Assembly: GCF_018257795.1 (NCBI RefSeq)
Contig: NZ_JAERJD010000012.1
Span: 1 to 64,000, forward strand
From: Citrobacter sp. JGM124
GTDB lineage: Bacteria > Pseudomonadota > Gammaproteobacteria > Enterobacterales > Enterobacteriaceae
Direction of reading: 5' to 3'
DNA: 64,000 nt
Every line of letters begins with the position of its first letter. Positions within the stretch are counted from its first letter, which is position 1. The notes under the pieces were generated by a model. It searched no databases, was not told the DNA's origin, and saw only the letters and a list, made by a program, of their open reading frames with translations. The translations under genes were made by a program, and so were the position numbers. Below, piece by piece: positions 39,303 to 48,318 of this stretch.

Positions 39303-40291
39303 TGAGACAACAATCACTTATTGACCAGAATGGTCAGCCCATCAATGTTGAAAGTGCTTATGCCGCCGCATCCTGGCTAACATTGCTCATGTCTGATGAT
39401 GTGAGCGAACAGGATAAATATGACTGGCAACAGTGGCGTGCTCAAAGTGCGGATAATGAACGGGCATGGCACCATATTGAATCGATGTGTGCCGGTTTTA
39501 AGAAAGTGGATGGAACCCTGGCTCGCCAGAGTCTTTCCTCACTGGAAAACCCCCATCGGCGTAGCTTACTGAAGCTGGTGGCTACCCTGTCGCTGACCGG
39601 TGGAGCAGTACACTGGGGGCGTCAAAGTACAGTCTGGCAGACGTTGACGGCTGATTACCGTACTGGGACAGGGGAGCAACGCCAGATAGCACTCAGTGAA
39701 GGGAGCCTGCTATTGCTGGATACTCAAACGGCTTTGAATGTTTACTACAGTGAACAGCAGCGCCAGGTTGAGTTACTGAGTGGTGATATAATTATTACGA
39801 CCAGTAAGAAAGAACAGCAACAAGCCTCCCCACGCCCCTTTAGTGTGATTACTCCCCAGGGGCGTATCTGGGCACTCGGTACCCGTTTTCGGGTGCAGTT
39901 GTTGGAACAGAAAACCCATGTTGCCGTTTACCAGGGGGCAGTGCGCATGGCACCACAGAATGGCGGTAATATGAGCCCACGAATAGAGGCGGGGCAGGGA
40001 AGCTGGCTGACGGATGATCAGTACGGGGACATTCATCAGGGTGAGGCGGAACCCGCCTGGGTTCAGGGCAAACTACTGGCTGATGATCTGTCTCTGGGGG
40101 ACTTTGTGCAGGCATTGAATCGCTACTATTCGGGCATCATTCGCTGTGAGGATGATATTGCCTCATTGCGCTTATCCGGGGTATTCCTGCTGAAAGATGT
40201 CGATAAGATCCTGGAAATACTGCCAACTATTCTTCCTGTCAAAATAAAACGACTGTCACGTTACTGGATAACGCTTTATTCTAGTGATTAA
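39302..40291 (+). CDS. FecR/HasS-type anti-sigma factor
   Basis: 329 residues. The N-terminal cytoplasmic domain (about 17-65; AAASWLTLLMS, WQQWRAQSADNERAWHHIE) is the FecR sigma-binding type. A single membrane span lies at about 90-106, preceded by twin arginines R86-R87 (HRRSLLKLVA), a feature linked to Tat-dependent insertion of FecR proteins. The periplasmic FecR domain (about 115-260) contains TADYRTGTGEQRQIALSEGS and GTRFRVQLLEQKTHVAVYQG, and the C-terminus ends in an STN-like contact segment (LRLSGVFLL). It relays the receptor signal to the sigma factor encoded immediately upstream. Confidence 0.9.
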   Translation: MRQQSLIDQNGQPINVESAYAAASWLTLLMSDDVSEQDKYDWQQWRAQSADNERAWHHIESMCAGFKKVDGTLARQSLSSLENPHRRSLLKLVATLSLTGGAVHWGRQSTVWQTLTADYRTGTGEQRQIALSEGSLLLLDTQTALNVYYSEQQRQVELLSGDIIITTSKKEQQQASPRPFSVITPQGRIWALGTRFRVQLLEQKTHVAVYQGAVRMAPQNGGNMSPRIEAGQGSWLTDDQYGDIHQGEAEPAWVQGKLLADDLSLGDFVQALNRYYSGIIRCEDDIASLRLSGVFLLKDVDKILEILPTILPVKIKRLSRYWITLYSSD

Positions 40292-40440
40292 TACTAATAA
40301 TATTCATAATAATAGTATGAAAACTTGTTGTTGTCTTTTTTATGCCCTTATCACCATGCTGTGTGACCTCCTTAGTATCCCTACCGACAAACCACACAAA
40401 AACGATGTAATAATATTTTGGCCTGCGGAGTTATTTTGCA

Positions 40441-41250
40441 ATGTCTTGTGCCGTATCAACAACACCATCTGCCCCACTCGGGTCCGATTCCAGGAGCGCA
40501 TTACCATGGGGGGGAGGGGTGTTACTGGCCCTTCTGCTACATGGTGGAATACTTTTCTGGTTAGTCTACCAGGCCAGCCTGATACAGCCAGCGGCTTCCT
40601 TTACGCCTGCTGCTTTTATGCTCGTGGCCAGCACTCAGCCTGAATCGACGGCTCTGGAGGATAAACCCACTGAAGTCAGACAGAAGCAAGCCGCAGCTCC
40701 TCCCGTTGAGACGGTAAAAGAGCAGGAAGATATACCGGTGAAGCCCACTGTGGCACCTAATCCAGAAATTGTTGCTGTAAAAAAGGTTCAGCCTAAGCCT
40801 AAACCTAAAGTTAAACCCCAGCCGGTTAAGGCACCGGAAGAGAAGAAAGCGCCAGCACCTGCCGAAAAGGCATCAGTAACCAGTACGGCTCAAGGTAACC
40901 CACAGCCGAGTGTAGCGAATCCAGGAAGGAATGAGATTAATTCCCCCACGAATCAGCAAGCTAACTGGTCGAGTTTGTTACTCCAGCGGCTTGAACATTA
41001 TAAGCGCTACCCGGCGCAAGCCGTTCGCCAGCAGGCCCGAGGGGTGGTCTCCATTAATGTGACACTTGACCGTGCGGGACAGGTGTTAAATGTTACCCTG
41101 GCTAAAAGCAGTGGTTTTCCATCACTGGACAGTGAAGCGCTAGCCTTACCTGGACGGGCTGCCCCTTTACCTCCGTTACCCGATGATATGGCTGAGGGAA
41201 AATCACAAATTACCGTCATGTTGCCGATTCGTTTTGACCTACGCCAGTAA
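40441..41250 (+). CDS. TonB-like energy transducer (HasB-like)
   Basis: 269 residues. An N-terminal membrane anchor (about 23-44, with H34) is followed by a Pro/Lys/Glu-rich periplasm-spanning region (about 75-165; PKPKPKVKPQPVK) and a C-terminal TonB domain (175-269; YPAQAVRQQARGVVSINVTLD, LPLPPLPDDM-type ending). Such proteins energise a partner receptor using ExbB-ExbD. Its position behind receptor, sigma and anti-sigma genes suggests a dedicated TonB, like HasB in Serratia has operons. ATG 40441 follows CGGAG. No exbBD, hemophore or type I exporter genes are nearby. Confidence 0.87.
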   Translation: MSCAVSTTPSAPLGSDSRSALPWGGGVLLALLLHGGILFWLVYQASLIQPAASFTPAAFMLVASTQPESTALEDKPTEVRQKQAAAPPVETVKEQEDIPVKPTVAPNPEIVAVKKVQPKPKPKVKPQPVKAPEEKKAPAPAEKASVTSTAQGNPQPSVANPGRNEINSPTNQQANWSSLLLQRLEHYKRYPAQAVRQQARGVVSINVTLDRAGQVLNVTLAKSSGFPSLDSEALALPGRAAPLPPLPDDMAEGKSQITVMLPIRFDLRQ

Positions 41251-41440
41251 CCGCGACTGAAAGTAGACAAGGGGCCGTCGGAAGATTTTTGTTATCGCTG
41301 CCCGCTATGCTGGCACTGGGCAGCCAGAATAATGGGCTGTTCTTTTCCTGGCGGTGGCTAATTTAAGTGACTCTCACTATGATGGAATTTTTCCCGCGCG
41401 CTTGTCGGGATAAGCAGAAGAGTCAGGAAAGAAGCACGCG

Positions 41441-42400
41441 ATGGTAATATTAAACGACCTGGATTTACGACAACTTGAGGCTTTTTCGGCGGTGATATCC
41501 GCTGGCAGCGTGACGGCGGCGGCGAAAGCATTGAGCCGTTCCCAGCCTGTCGTGTCGCGGCAGATCCAGGAGCTGGAACAATCACTGGGCTACTCCCTTT
41601 TTATCCGTAACGGGCCTCGTATTCACCCTTCAGAGGAGGCGCTGCAACTCTATCAGTATGTGCAAAAGGCGCTGTTATCCTTGAAACAAGTTCGTCTGCG
41701 TGCGACAGAAATCTCCCATCAGCAGCACCCACCACTCAGTATTGCAGCAACGCCAGCCCTGGCTGCTGGATTACTACCACAGGCGTTGGCTGCGCTTGAC
41801 TTACAGAATAAAGTACAAATTTTTAGCGACTCCGCTGAGCAAACAGCCCATGCGGTGATTACCGGAAGCGCTGACTTAGGATTGTGCAGTTTGCCCCTGG
41901 AACATCACGCACTGGAATTACACTGGATAGGGCAATCAAACTGTGTTGTCGCCCTGCCAGAAACAGACCCGTTAGTTTGTGAGTCACAACTGAGGCTCAG
42001 TCAACTCGCGGGCCGGCAGTTTATTGTTCCCTGGAGCCCCCAGCGGTTACGTGGGCGTTATGAAAAAGCACTGAAGAAGGTTAAAGGGACACTCTCTGAA
42101 ACGATTGAGACCAATTCTTCAGCGAATATTCTTGGTTGTGTCAGGGCGGGTTTAGGCGTTGCCATTCTTGAGCCAGTCACCGCCTGGGGTATTCCCATGG
42201 CGGGGGTAGCGATTCGTCCTTTGGCAGAGAATATTCCTTACTTCTTTGGCGTAATAACACCTCAGGGCAGGAAAATTTCAGCCCCTGTACAAGGACTTAT
42301 TGAAGCACTTGCCGTCGCAGCAGCACAGTTATTACCCGCGTTTGAACGTTTATCATCAGGTGAGCATCAGCGTGTTATGAAATTGATAAATCAGGATTAA
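41441..42400 (+). CDS. LysR-family transcriptional regulator
   Basis: 319 residues. A winged helix-turn-helix occupies about 8-66 (LRQLEAFSAVISAGSVTAAAKAL, SRSQPVVSRQIQELEQSLGYSLF), with an effector-binding domain from about 95 to 300. AGGAAAG precedes ATG. It lies just upstream of, and in the same direction as, the flavoprotein-CMD-ABC operon, and a 9-13-9 inverted repeat stands between them, so it probably controls that operon. The effector is unknown. Confidence 0.9.
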   Translation: MVILNDLDLRQLEAFSAVISAGSVTAAAKALSRSQPVVSRQIQELEQSLGYSLFIRNGPRIHPSEEALQLYQYVQKALLSLKQVRLRATEISHQQHPPLSIAATPALAAGLLPQALAALDLQNKVQIFSDSAEQTAHAVITGSADLGLCSLPLEHHALELHWIGQSNCVVALPETDPLVCESQLRLSQLAGRQFIVPWSPQRLRGRYEKALKKVKGTLSETIETNSSANILGCVRAGLGVAILEPVTAWGIPMAGVAIRPLAENIPYFFGVITPQGRKISAPVQGLIEALAVAAAQLLPAFERLSSGEHQRVMKLINQD

Positions 42401-42430
42401 TTTCTAACTCCCTCCCCCGTATCTACAGTG

Positions 42431-42461
42431 TCTTATAACGTTCCATGTATAAGTTATAAGA
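42431..42461. promoter_or_regulatory. Inverted repeat, probable LysR operator of the flavoprotein operon
   Basis: TCTTATAAC (42431-42439), 13 bases, GTTATAAGA (42453-42461), perfect arms. A second dyad CTTGAC/GTCAAG (42491-42512) and TTGACT near 42558, a possible -35, follow. The geometry fits LysR-type recognition sites. No T run follows, so it is not read as the LysR terminator. Confidence 0.5.
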
Positions 42462-42665
42462 AATCGTTTGGTTAAAACGCAGGCTTCTTTCTTGACTCTA
42501 TTTAGGGTCAAGAGGAATATGCAAATCCTTAACTTTAATTATGCGTAATATTTATTATTGACTGCCAAGTATGCGTTATCAGAATAATAGAAATGCATAT
42601 TCATTATTGTGCTTTAGTCGATTTCGTTAGCCAATGGGTTGATGTTTACTCCAGGGAATATTGAT

Positions 42666-44120
42666 ATGACACATGCTGCTGATGGTCTTGTTGCGCTAGA
42701 AGCCCGGCTTAAACAGGATCTGGAATATCTTGAGCTGCCAGCCAAATCCTGGGTGCCTGCACGGGAGTACGAAGGCGCGCCGGTACGAGATGTAGTGGTG
42801 ATTGGCGCCGGAATGTGTGGCCTGGCGGCAGTCGCCAAGTTACAGCTATCAGGCGTCAGTAATGTTGTGGCCTATGATGCTGCCCCCGCGGGTCTGGAAG
42901 GGCCATGGGTGACCTTTGCGCGCATGGAAACATTGCGCTCGCCAAAAAGTTTACACGGGCCGGCGTTGGGCCTGGCATCGTTGACTTTTCGGGCCTGGTT
43001 TACTGCTCAGTGGGGTAACGAAGCCTGGCAGGCACTGGATAAAATAGCCAAGAATCAGTGGATGGATTACCTGGTCTGGTATCGTAATGTTTTGAATCTA
43101 CAAGTGAGAAATAGTGTTCGTGTGACGGCGGTCACCCCTGTTGGCAACCTGCTGGCGCTTGAACTCAGTGGGGCAGAAACCGGACGAATCTACACCCGTC
43201 GTCTGGTCCTGGCTACGGGGCGCTCTGGGCTGGGGGGCTTTGCTGTCCCGGATTTCCTGACCACGGTTGACCGTAAATTTTGGGCTCACTCTGCTGACGA
43301 AATAGACTTTGACGCCTTACAAGGCAAGCGTATTGCTGTCCTCGGTGCTGGAGCTTCTGCCATGGATAACGCCGCCACGGCGCTGGAGCATGGCGCAGCA
43401 GCAGTGGACTTACTTATCCGCCGTAAATCAATGCCACGAATTAATAAAATGACAGGTATTGGAAGCCAGGGCGTTGTGCACGGGATGCACTTGCTCCCGG
43501 ATGCCTGGAAATGGAAATTTGTTGATTACACGGCATCTACCCAGACACCGCCGCCGCGGTCTTCCACATTGCGTGTGTCACGCCATGAAAATGCACGTTT
43601 TTTCCTTGATTGTGGTGTTAACAGTGTTAAACAGCAAGAAAATGGTCTTTTACTGGAGACCACGCAGGGGGCGCTGCATTATGACTATCTGATCGCGGCT
43701 ACTGGCTTTACTAACAATTTCCACGGCCGCCCGGAATTTGCCGCTATTGCCCCTTATATACGCAACTGGGCTGATGGTCGCTACCACAGTGAGATGGGGC
43801 CGGCGCGTCAAAGCATGCTAGAAGCCCCTGATTTGGGGCCTGCTTTTGAGTTTCAGGAACGAAAACCTGGTGAGTGCCCACTACTATCGCATATCTATTG
43901 CTTTAACGATGCCGCCATGCTGACCCACGGCAAAGTCTCGGGTGATATTCCCGCCGTCAGCGCCGGGGCTGACCGATTGGCTCGCGGCATTATTGCTTCA
44001 CTATTTGCAGAAGATGTTGAACAACATTACGCCAGTTTACAGGCTTTCGATGTACCTGAGCTGCAAGGTGATGAATGGGTGGACTCAACCCCCTTACTGA
44101 AACAGGAGCGTGCGTTGTGA
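42666..44120 (+). CDS. FAD/NAD(P)-binding flavoprotein oxidoreductase or monooxygenase
   Basis: 484 residues from ATG 42666 (AGGGA at 42653-42657; earlier in-frame TTG and ATG codons are less well placed). FAD-binding GxGxxG is VVVIGAGMCGLAA (GAGMCG, 47-52). A second dinucleotide motif is IAVLGAGASAMDNAA, near 240. A late ATGFTNNF belongs to the same superfamily. This architecture is shared by flavin-containing monooxygenases and related disulphide-oxidoreductase-like proteins. The exact reaction is not known. It overlaps the next gene by four bases (GTGA), so it is part of the operon with the two CMD proteins and the ABC importer and probably acts on the imported compound. Confidence 0.85.
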   Translation: MTHAADGLVALEARLKQDLEYLELPAKSWVPAREYEGAPVRDVVVIGAGMCGLAAVAKLQLSGVSNVVAYDAAPAGLEGPWVTFARMETLRSPKSLHGPALGLASLTFRAWFTAQWGNEAWQALDKIAKNQWMDYLVWYRNVLNLQVRNSVRVTAVTPVGNLLALELSGAETGRIYTRRLVLATGRSGLGGFAVPDFLTTVDRKFWAHSADEIDFDALQGKRIAVLGAGASAMDNAATALEHGAAAVDLLIRRKSMPRINKMTGIGSQGVVHGMHLLPDAWKWKFVDYTASTQTPPPRSSTLRVSRHENARFFLDCGVNSVKQQENGLLLETTQGALHYDYLIAATGFTNNFHGRPEFAAIAPYIRNWADGRYHSEMGPARQSMLEAPDLGPAFEFQERKPGECPLLSHIYCFNDAAMLTHGKVSGDIPAVSAGADRLARGIIASLFAEDVEQHYASLQAFDVPELQGDEWVDSTPLLKQERAL

Positions 44121-44599
44121 GTGACGCTATTGATCAAGCCGTCGGGCTCTTACCAGAAGACGGGTTAACGCTGACTCGTCGCCAACGTCCAGAGTTTGTT
44201 GATGGTGCGGAACAATGCTTGCAATCAGTCCTGGCACCACAGGATGACCAGGGGCTACCCGCGGATTTACGTCTGGCATTAGCGCTGCGTATTGCGACGC
44301 TAAATCACGACATCGCATTACAGCAGGATTATCAGGCGCAGCTGGCACAGTATCAGCCCTCAGAAGCGTTACAAGCCCTGGGAAAAGGGGACGCGATGCT
44401 TGCGGAGCCCCTGGTGACACTAGCTCGACATACGGATCTGGTGACACTGTATCCGGCTGACGCGACGGAGCAGAATATCCGTTTACTGGAGCAAGCGGGC
44501 TACAGCAACGGGCAGATTATTGCCCTGTCAGAACTGATAGCGTTTGTGAATTTTCAGACTCGCGTTGTCGCTGGTTTACGTCTGTTGAGGTCATCATGA
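44117..44599 (+). CDS. CMD-domain protein of the Avi_7170 type
   Basis: 160 residues from GTG 44117 (AGGAG at 44103-44107). An all-helical protein of the carboxymuconolactone decarboxylase/AhpD superfamily, ending ALSELIAFVNFQTRVVAGL, but lacking the CxxC of active AhpD-like enzymes. It resembles a family I recall as Avi_7170-like, found next to an AhpD-like partner and ABC importers; that name should be checked. It overlaps its neighbours by four bases on each side, so its product is probably made in step with them, perhaps as a partner of the next protein. Confidence 0.75.
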   Translation: MSDAIDQAVGLLPEDGLTLTRRQRPEFVDGAEQCLQSVLAPQDDQGLPADLRLALALRIATLNHDIALQQDYQAQLAQYQPSEALQALGKGDAMLAEPLVTLARHTDLVTLYPADATEQNIRLLEQAGYSNGQIIALSELIAFVNFQTRVVAGLRLLRSS

Positions 44600-45162
44600 T
44601 TCCCTCTGTTACCCTGAAACCACTCCACTGGCACCCCTATATTACGCCGGTAGAAATAGATGAAGCGACACCCGCCCAGCTTGATGCCATGGCTGTCACA
44701 CCGTCCAATAAAAAGGTCTCAGAATATGTACGCACCCTGGTTCATGACCCGGAAAGCTACGTGGCACGTACCCTGTTGTTTAATGCCATTATGTATGTGG
44801 AAGGTGGGCTAAATCGTGCCGACCGGGAACTTGGCGCATTGGGGGCTTCGATTGTTAACGGCTGTAAGTATTGTGCTGTCGTACATGCGCGTCGCCATGC
44901 CCAATTGGCGAAAAGTGATGCGGTTGTCAGTGCTATTTACTTTGAACGCGACGATCAGTTAAGCCAACGAGATATTGCCATTTACCGTTTTGCACAACGG
45001 TTATCAGCAACGCCAGCACAGGCGAGCCAGGAGGATATTGCGGCACTGCGTGCTGTGGGGATGGATGACGGGGAGATTATCGATCTTATCCATGCTATTG
45101 CCATTTTTGGCTGGGCCAATCGATTGATGCATGTGCTGGGCCATGCTGATGTCAATAAATAG
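44596..45162 (+). CDS. Alkylhydroperoxidase-like (AhpD/CMD) protein
   Basis: 188 residues. The AhpD-type motif is intact: E78, then NGCKYCAVVHARR with C90, C93 and H97 (CxxCxxxH), the redox centre of peroxidase-related enzymes. GWANRLMHVLGHADV closes the fold. It overlaps the preceding gene (ATGA). The pairing of one CMD protein with the cysteine motif and one without, beside a flavoprotein, suggests an oxidation step that generates peroxide or an organic hydroperoxide. This is inference. Confidence 0.85.
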   Translation: MIPSVTLKPLHWHPYITPVEIDEATPAQLDAMAVTPSNKKVSEYVRTLVHDPESYVARTLLFNAIMYVEGGLNRADRELGALGASIVNGCKYCAVVHARRHAQLAKSDAVVSAIYFERDDQLSQRDIAIYRFAQRLSATPAQASQEDIAALRAVGMDDGEIIDLIHAIAIFGWANRLMHVLGHADVNK

Positions 45163-45174
45163 AGGCAGAATATA

Positions 45175-45912
45175 ATGTTAGATCTAAAAAATATCACCCT
45201 GTCTTACGGCGATACACCTATCTTACGTGGCGTTAATTTGTCGGTAGCACGCGGTGATGTGGTATCGATAATTGGTCCTAGCGGTACGGGTAAAACGACG
45301 TTACTGCGGAGTATTAATTATCTGGCGAAGCCTTCTGCTGGCACTATTCAGCTTGATCAGCACCATATGGATTATCAGTCACCGAATAAAGCAACCATTC
45401 AGGCGATTCGCTTGCGTACTGCAATGGTATTTCAACAATTCAATGTATTTAAGAATATGACCGTGCTGGAAAATGTCATGGATCCGTTAATGGTTATTCA
45501 GGGCAAGAGCAAGCTGCAAGCACGGGAAATAGCAGCACAAGAGCTGGAACGTGTTGGGCTGGGGACTAAGTTTGATAATTATCCATCTCAGTTATCTGGC
45601 GGGCAGCTACAGCGTACCGGTATTGCACGTGCACTCGCAGTGCGTCCGGATGTGATTTTGTTTGATGAACCGACATCCTCACTTGACCCGGAGCTAGTCG
45701 GGGAAGTGTTGAAAGTCATTAAAGATGTTACCTCGTCTGGTATTACCTCCTTGCTGGTAACACATGAAATGCAGTTTGCCAAAAGTGTTTCTAATCGCAT
45801 CGTCTTTATGGACCAGGGCGTTGTGGCTGCGGAGGGTAGCCCGACAGAAATTTTTAATGCGCCTGCCTCACCACGTCTGGCGCAGTTCCTGAGTACTGAA
45901 CGCGCATTCTAA
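45175..45912 (+). CDS. Polar amino-acid-type ABC transporter, ATPase
   Basis: 245 residues, GlnQ/HisP class. Walker A GPSGTGKTTLLRS, Q-loop in VFQQFNVFKNMTV, signature LSGGQLQRTGIARAL, Walker B VILFDEPTSSLDPE and the switch histidine in LLVTHEMQF are all intact. It lies 12 bases after the AhpD-like gene and is followed by the binding protein and two permeases: a complete importer. Confidence 0.95.
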   Translation: MLDLKNITLSYGDTPILRGVNLSVARGDVVSIIGPSGTGKTTLLRSINYLAKPSAGTIQLDQHHMDYQSPNKATIQAIRLRTAMVFQQFNVFKNMTVLENVMDPLMVIQGKSKLQAREIAAQELERVGLGTKFDNYPSQLSGGQLQRTGIARALAVRPDVILFDEPTSSLDPELVGEVLKVIKDVTSSGITSLLVTHEMQFAKSVSNRIVFMDQGVVAAEGSPTEIFNAPASPRLAQFLSTERAF

Positions 45913-45935
45913 CTATTTTAAAAGGGAGCAAACCA

Positions 45936-46751
45936 ATGCCTGCAATCAAAAAAACATTATCCCGTTTTGTCATGCCTGGTGTTATCGCCCTGGCACTGTT
46001 TAGTAGCAATAGCTTTGCTGATGACGTTCGCACCGTGAAAATTGCCACTGCAGCCGAGTCTAAACCGCTTTCCTGGGGGGCGATTGGCCATGAGCCACAA
46101 GGCTATGAGCCTGATGTGCTAAAAGCCATCAATGCCAAATTACCACAGTATAAATTTGTGATGGAAGGTGCCGCGGATATTGCTCAAGAAACCGGGCTGG
46201 TAACGGGTAAGTACGATATGGCGACCGGGGGATACTATAAAGCTGAAAGCCGCAGTAAACAGTTCCTGATCCCTGATGCCCCAATGGGGGCCGGCCTGAT
46301 GAAGATCTACAGCCGTAGCGATAGTGATATTAAAGAGATGAAGGACCTGGTGGGTAAAAAAATCGTTCCTGTTACTGCCGGTGGTGGCGTCTACAAATTT
46401 GTGACTCAGTGGCAGCAAGAGCACCCGACCGAAAAGCTGACTATCAATGCGTCCAGCGCTGGCATTCCCTATCCTGACCGTTTGAAAGAGGTGCAGAACG
46501 GTAAATATGATGCCCTGATACTGCCTTCAAACTTGGGACAGCAGACGGTTATCGAAAATCAGAAGCTGTCCATTAAAGCCAGTGAACCGGTATCGATTAA
46601 TCAGACCTATATCCTGATTAATCGTTCAGCGAAAAACAAAGCCTTGAATGATGACATCACGAAGGTGCTGAAAGAGCTTAAAGATGATGGCACGCTCGAT
46701 AAGCTGTCTCAGAAGTGGTTTGGCGAAGACGTCTCACAATATATGAAGTAA
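45936..46751 (+). CDS. Periplasmic substrate-binding protein of the ABC importer
   Basis: 271 residues, family 3 solute-binding fold. A Sec signal peptide (about 1-28) ends FSSNSFA before DDVRTVKIAT. Binding-site segments such as WGAIGHEPQGYEPDVLKAINAK and YDMATGGYYKAESRSKQF are typical, although the conserved arginine region reads unusually (GGYYKAESRSKQFLIPD), so the ligand may not be a standard amino acid. AAAGGGAG precedes ATG. Confidence 0.92.
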   Translation: MPAIKKTLSRFVMPGVIALALFSSNSFADDVRTVKIATAAESKPLSWGAIGHEPQGYEPDVLKAINAKLPQYKFVMEGAADIAQETGLVTGKYDMATGGYYKAESRSKQFLIPDAPMGAGLMKIYSRSDSDIKEMKDLVGKKIVPVTAGGGVYKFVTQWQQEHPTEKLTINASSAGIPYPDRLKEVQNGKYDALILPSNLGQQTVIENQKLSIKASEPVSINQTYILINRSAKNKALNDDITKVLKELKDDGTLDKLSQKWFGEDVSQYMK

Positions 46752-46816
46752 CAGATTCATCTGAGGCTCTGTGTGAACAGAGCCTTGGCTGTGATTGTTA
46801 GCAGGAGTGTTTCACT

Positions 46817-47521
46817 GTGGATCTATCTACCATGCTCCCTGAGCTATTAACGGCGATGCCATTAACGTTGGGCATACTGTTTGTTGCAATGATCGCCGGG
46901 TATTTTCTGGCACTTATTACGACGGTTTTTCGTGTACGACGAATTCCCATCTTGAGCCAACTGGCGGATGTATATGTTTCCTACGCACGTAGTGTGCCGG
47001 TAGTACTACAGCTCTTCGTTGCATTTTATGGCATGCCATTATTGGCAGGTCTGGTTGGCGTAGAAGATTTCTTTTCATCCAATATTGCTGCCATGATTGG
47101 CCTGAGTTTCTACCACGGGGGCTATTTGTCAGAAGTGATGCGTCCCGCATTTTTGGCGGTAGAGCGCGGGCAGCATGATGCCGCGGATAGTCTCGGCTAC
47201 AGCTTTTTCCAGAAAATGAAGCGTATTGTTGGCCCCCAAGCCGTGCATTTTGCACTGCCTGGTTATGGTAACGCGATTATCTATTTGATTCATAACGTGG
47301 CGTTGGTGATGTATATCGGTGCTGCCGATGTCATGGCGACGGCACATGTCATTATGGAGCACGACTATAACCAGTATCAATTTGGTACTTACATGGTACT
47401 GGCCGTTATCTATTCCCTGATGTGTCTGGCGGCATGGTTGATCATTCGCTTCTTTGAAAAGCGTCACGCGAGATACAACTCAAAATCAGCTGCCCGTACT
47501 CGTCTTACCCCCAGCGTATGA
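46817..47521 (+). CDS. ABC importer permease, HisM/GlnP family
   Basis: 234 residues from GTG 46817 (GCAGGAG nine bases upstream). About five membrane segments. The coupling (EAA-type) loop that contacts the ATPase is GQHDAADSLGYSFFQKMKRIVGPQA. YARSVPVVLQLFVAFYG is the typical first conserved block of polar amino-acid permeases. Confidence 0.92.
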   Translation: MDLSTMLPELLTAMPLTLGILFVAMIAGYFLALITTVFRVRRIPILSQLADVYVSYARSVPVVLQLFVAFYGMPLLAGLVGVEDFFSSNIAAMIGLSFYHGGYLSEVMRPAFLAVERGQHDAADSLGYSFFQKMKRIVGPQAVHFALPGYGNAIIYLIHNVALVMYIGAADVMATAHVIMEHDYNQYQFGTYMVLAVIYSLMCLAAWLIIRFFEKRHARYNSKSAARTRLTPSV

Positions 47522-47540
47522 ATGAAGGAGATAACCGCTG

Positions 47541-48233
47541 ATGTTTGATTTCGATGTGTTGGTTTTTGACTTCTGGAGCATTCTTGGCGCCGTGCCGGTT
47601 ACGCTGCTGATGGCGGTAACGATATTTGTACTCTCGACACTGTTGGGGGGGCTGTTTGCCTTTATTGAGCACCGCCGTGTCCCGCTATTGCTTCAGTTTG
47701 TCGTTGCCTACAAAATCGCCTTTAAAGGTATGCCCATGGTAGTGGTCATTTTTCTTGCCTACTATGGTTTGCCTAATGCACTGGATTTCGTGGCACACAA
47801 GTTTGGGATAGCAGTGAATGCGCACTCATTGCCTAACTGGGTGATCATTATTGTTGCCCTTACTGCCTGTGTTTCTGCCTTTCAGGCTGAAGTATGGAAA
47901 GGTGCCGTCAATGCTTTTGATACCGGACAGTCGGATGCAGCCGCTTCACTGGGTTACAGTAATCATCAGATGTTCCGTCGGGTGATGTTTCCACAGATAA
48001 TCGTCACCGCGATTCCAGACCTGGCTAACTCCTTTATGGTGGTGATGAAAGCCTTATCACTGGCGTTTGCCATCGGCGTCGTGGAGATTTTCGCCCAGGC
48101 ACAGTTAACCGCTGCATTGAACTTCTACTATCTTGAAGCATTCCTGATCGCAGTCGTGTTTTATATGTTTATTGCTTATGTAGTGACAAAAGTCGCGGAT
48201 AAAATAGAGGCCAGACTGCGGGTTCGTACCTGA
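47541..48233 (+). CDS. ABC importer permease, second subunit
   Basis: 230 residues with about five membrane segments. IAFKGMPMVVVIFLAYYG and the EAA loop GQSDAAASLGYSNHQMFRRVMFPQ correspond to those of the preceding permease; the two would form the heterodimeric channel. AAGGAG-type site before ATG. It is the last gene of the operon, followed by a strong terminator. Confidence 0.92.
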   Translation: MFDFDVLVFDFWSILGAVPVTLLMAVTIFVLSTLLGGLFAFIEHRRVPLLLQFVVAYKIAFKGMPMVVVIFLAYYGLPNALDFVAHKFGIAVNAHSLPNWVIIIVALTACVSAFQAEVWKGAVNAFDTGQSDAAASLGYSNHQMFRRVMFPQIIVTAIPDLANSFMVVMKALSLAFAIGVVEIFAQAQLTAALNFYYLEAFLIAVVFYMFIAYVVTKVADKIEARLRVRT

Positions 48234-48255
48234 TTAGAATCATGGTATCGGCAAT

Positions 48256-48284
48256 AAAAGGGCTCACCGATGGTGAGCCCTTTT
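48256..48284. terminator. Bidirectional terminator between permease and LysR gene
   Basis: AAAAGGGCTCACC (48256-48268), loop GAT, GGTGAGCCCTTTT (48272-48284), a perfect 13-pair stem with A and T runs that serve both strands. Confidence 0.93.
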
Positions 48285-48318
48285 CTGTTTTTATCAACAG
48301 AGTATTGAGTCCCGTTAA

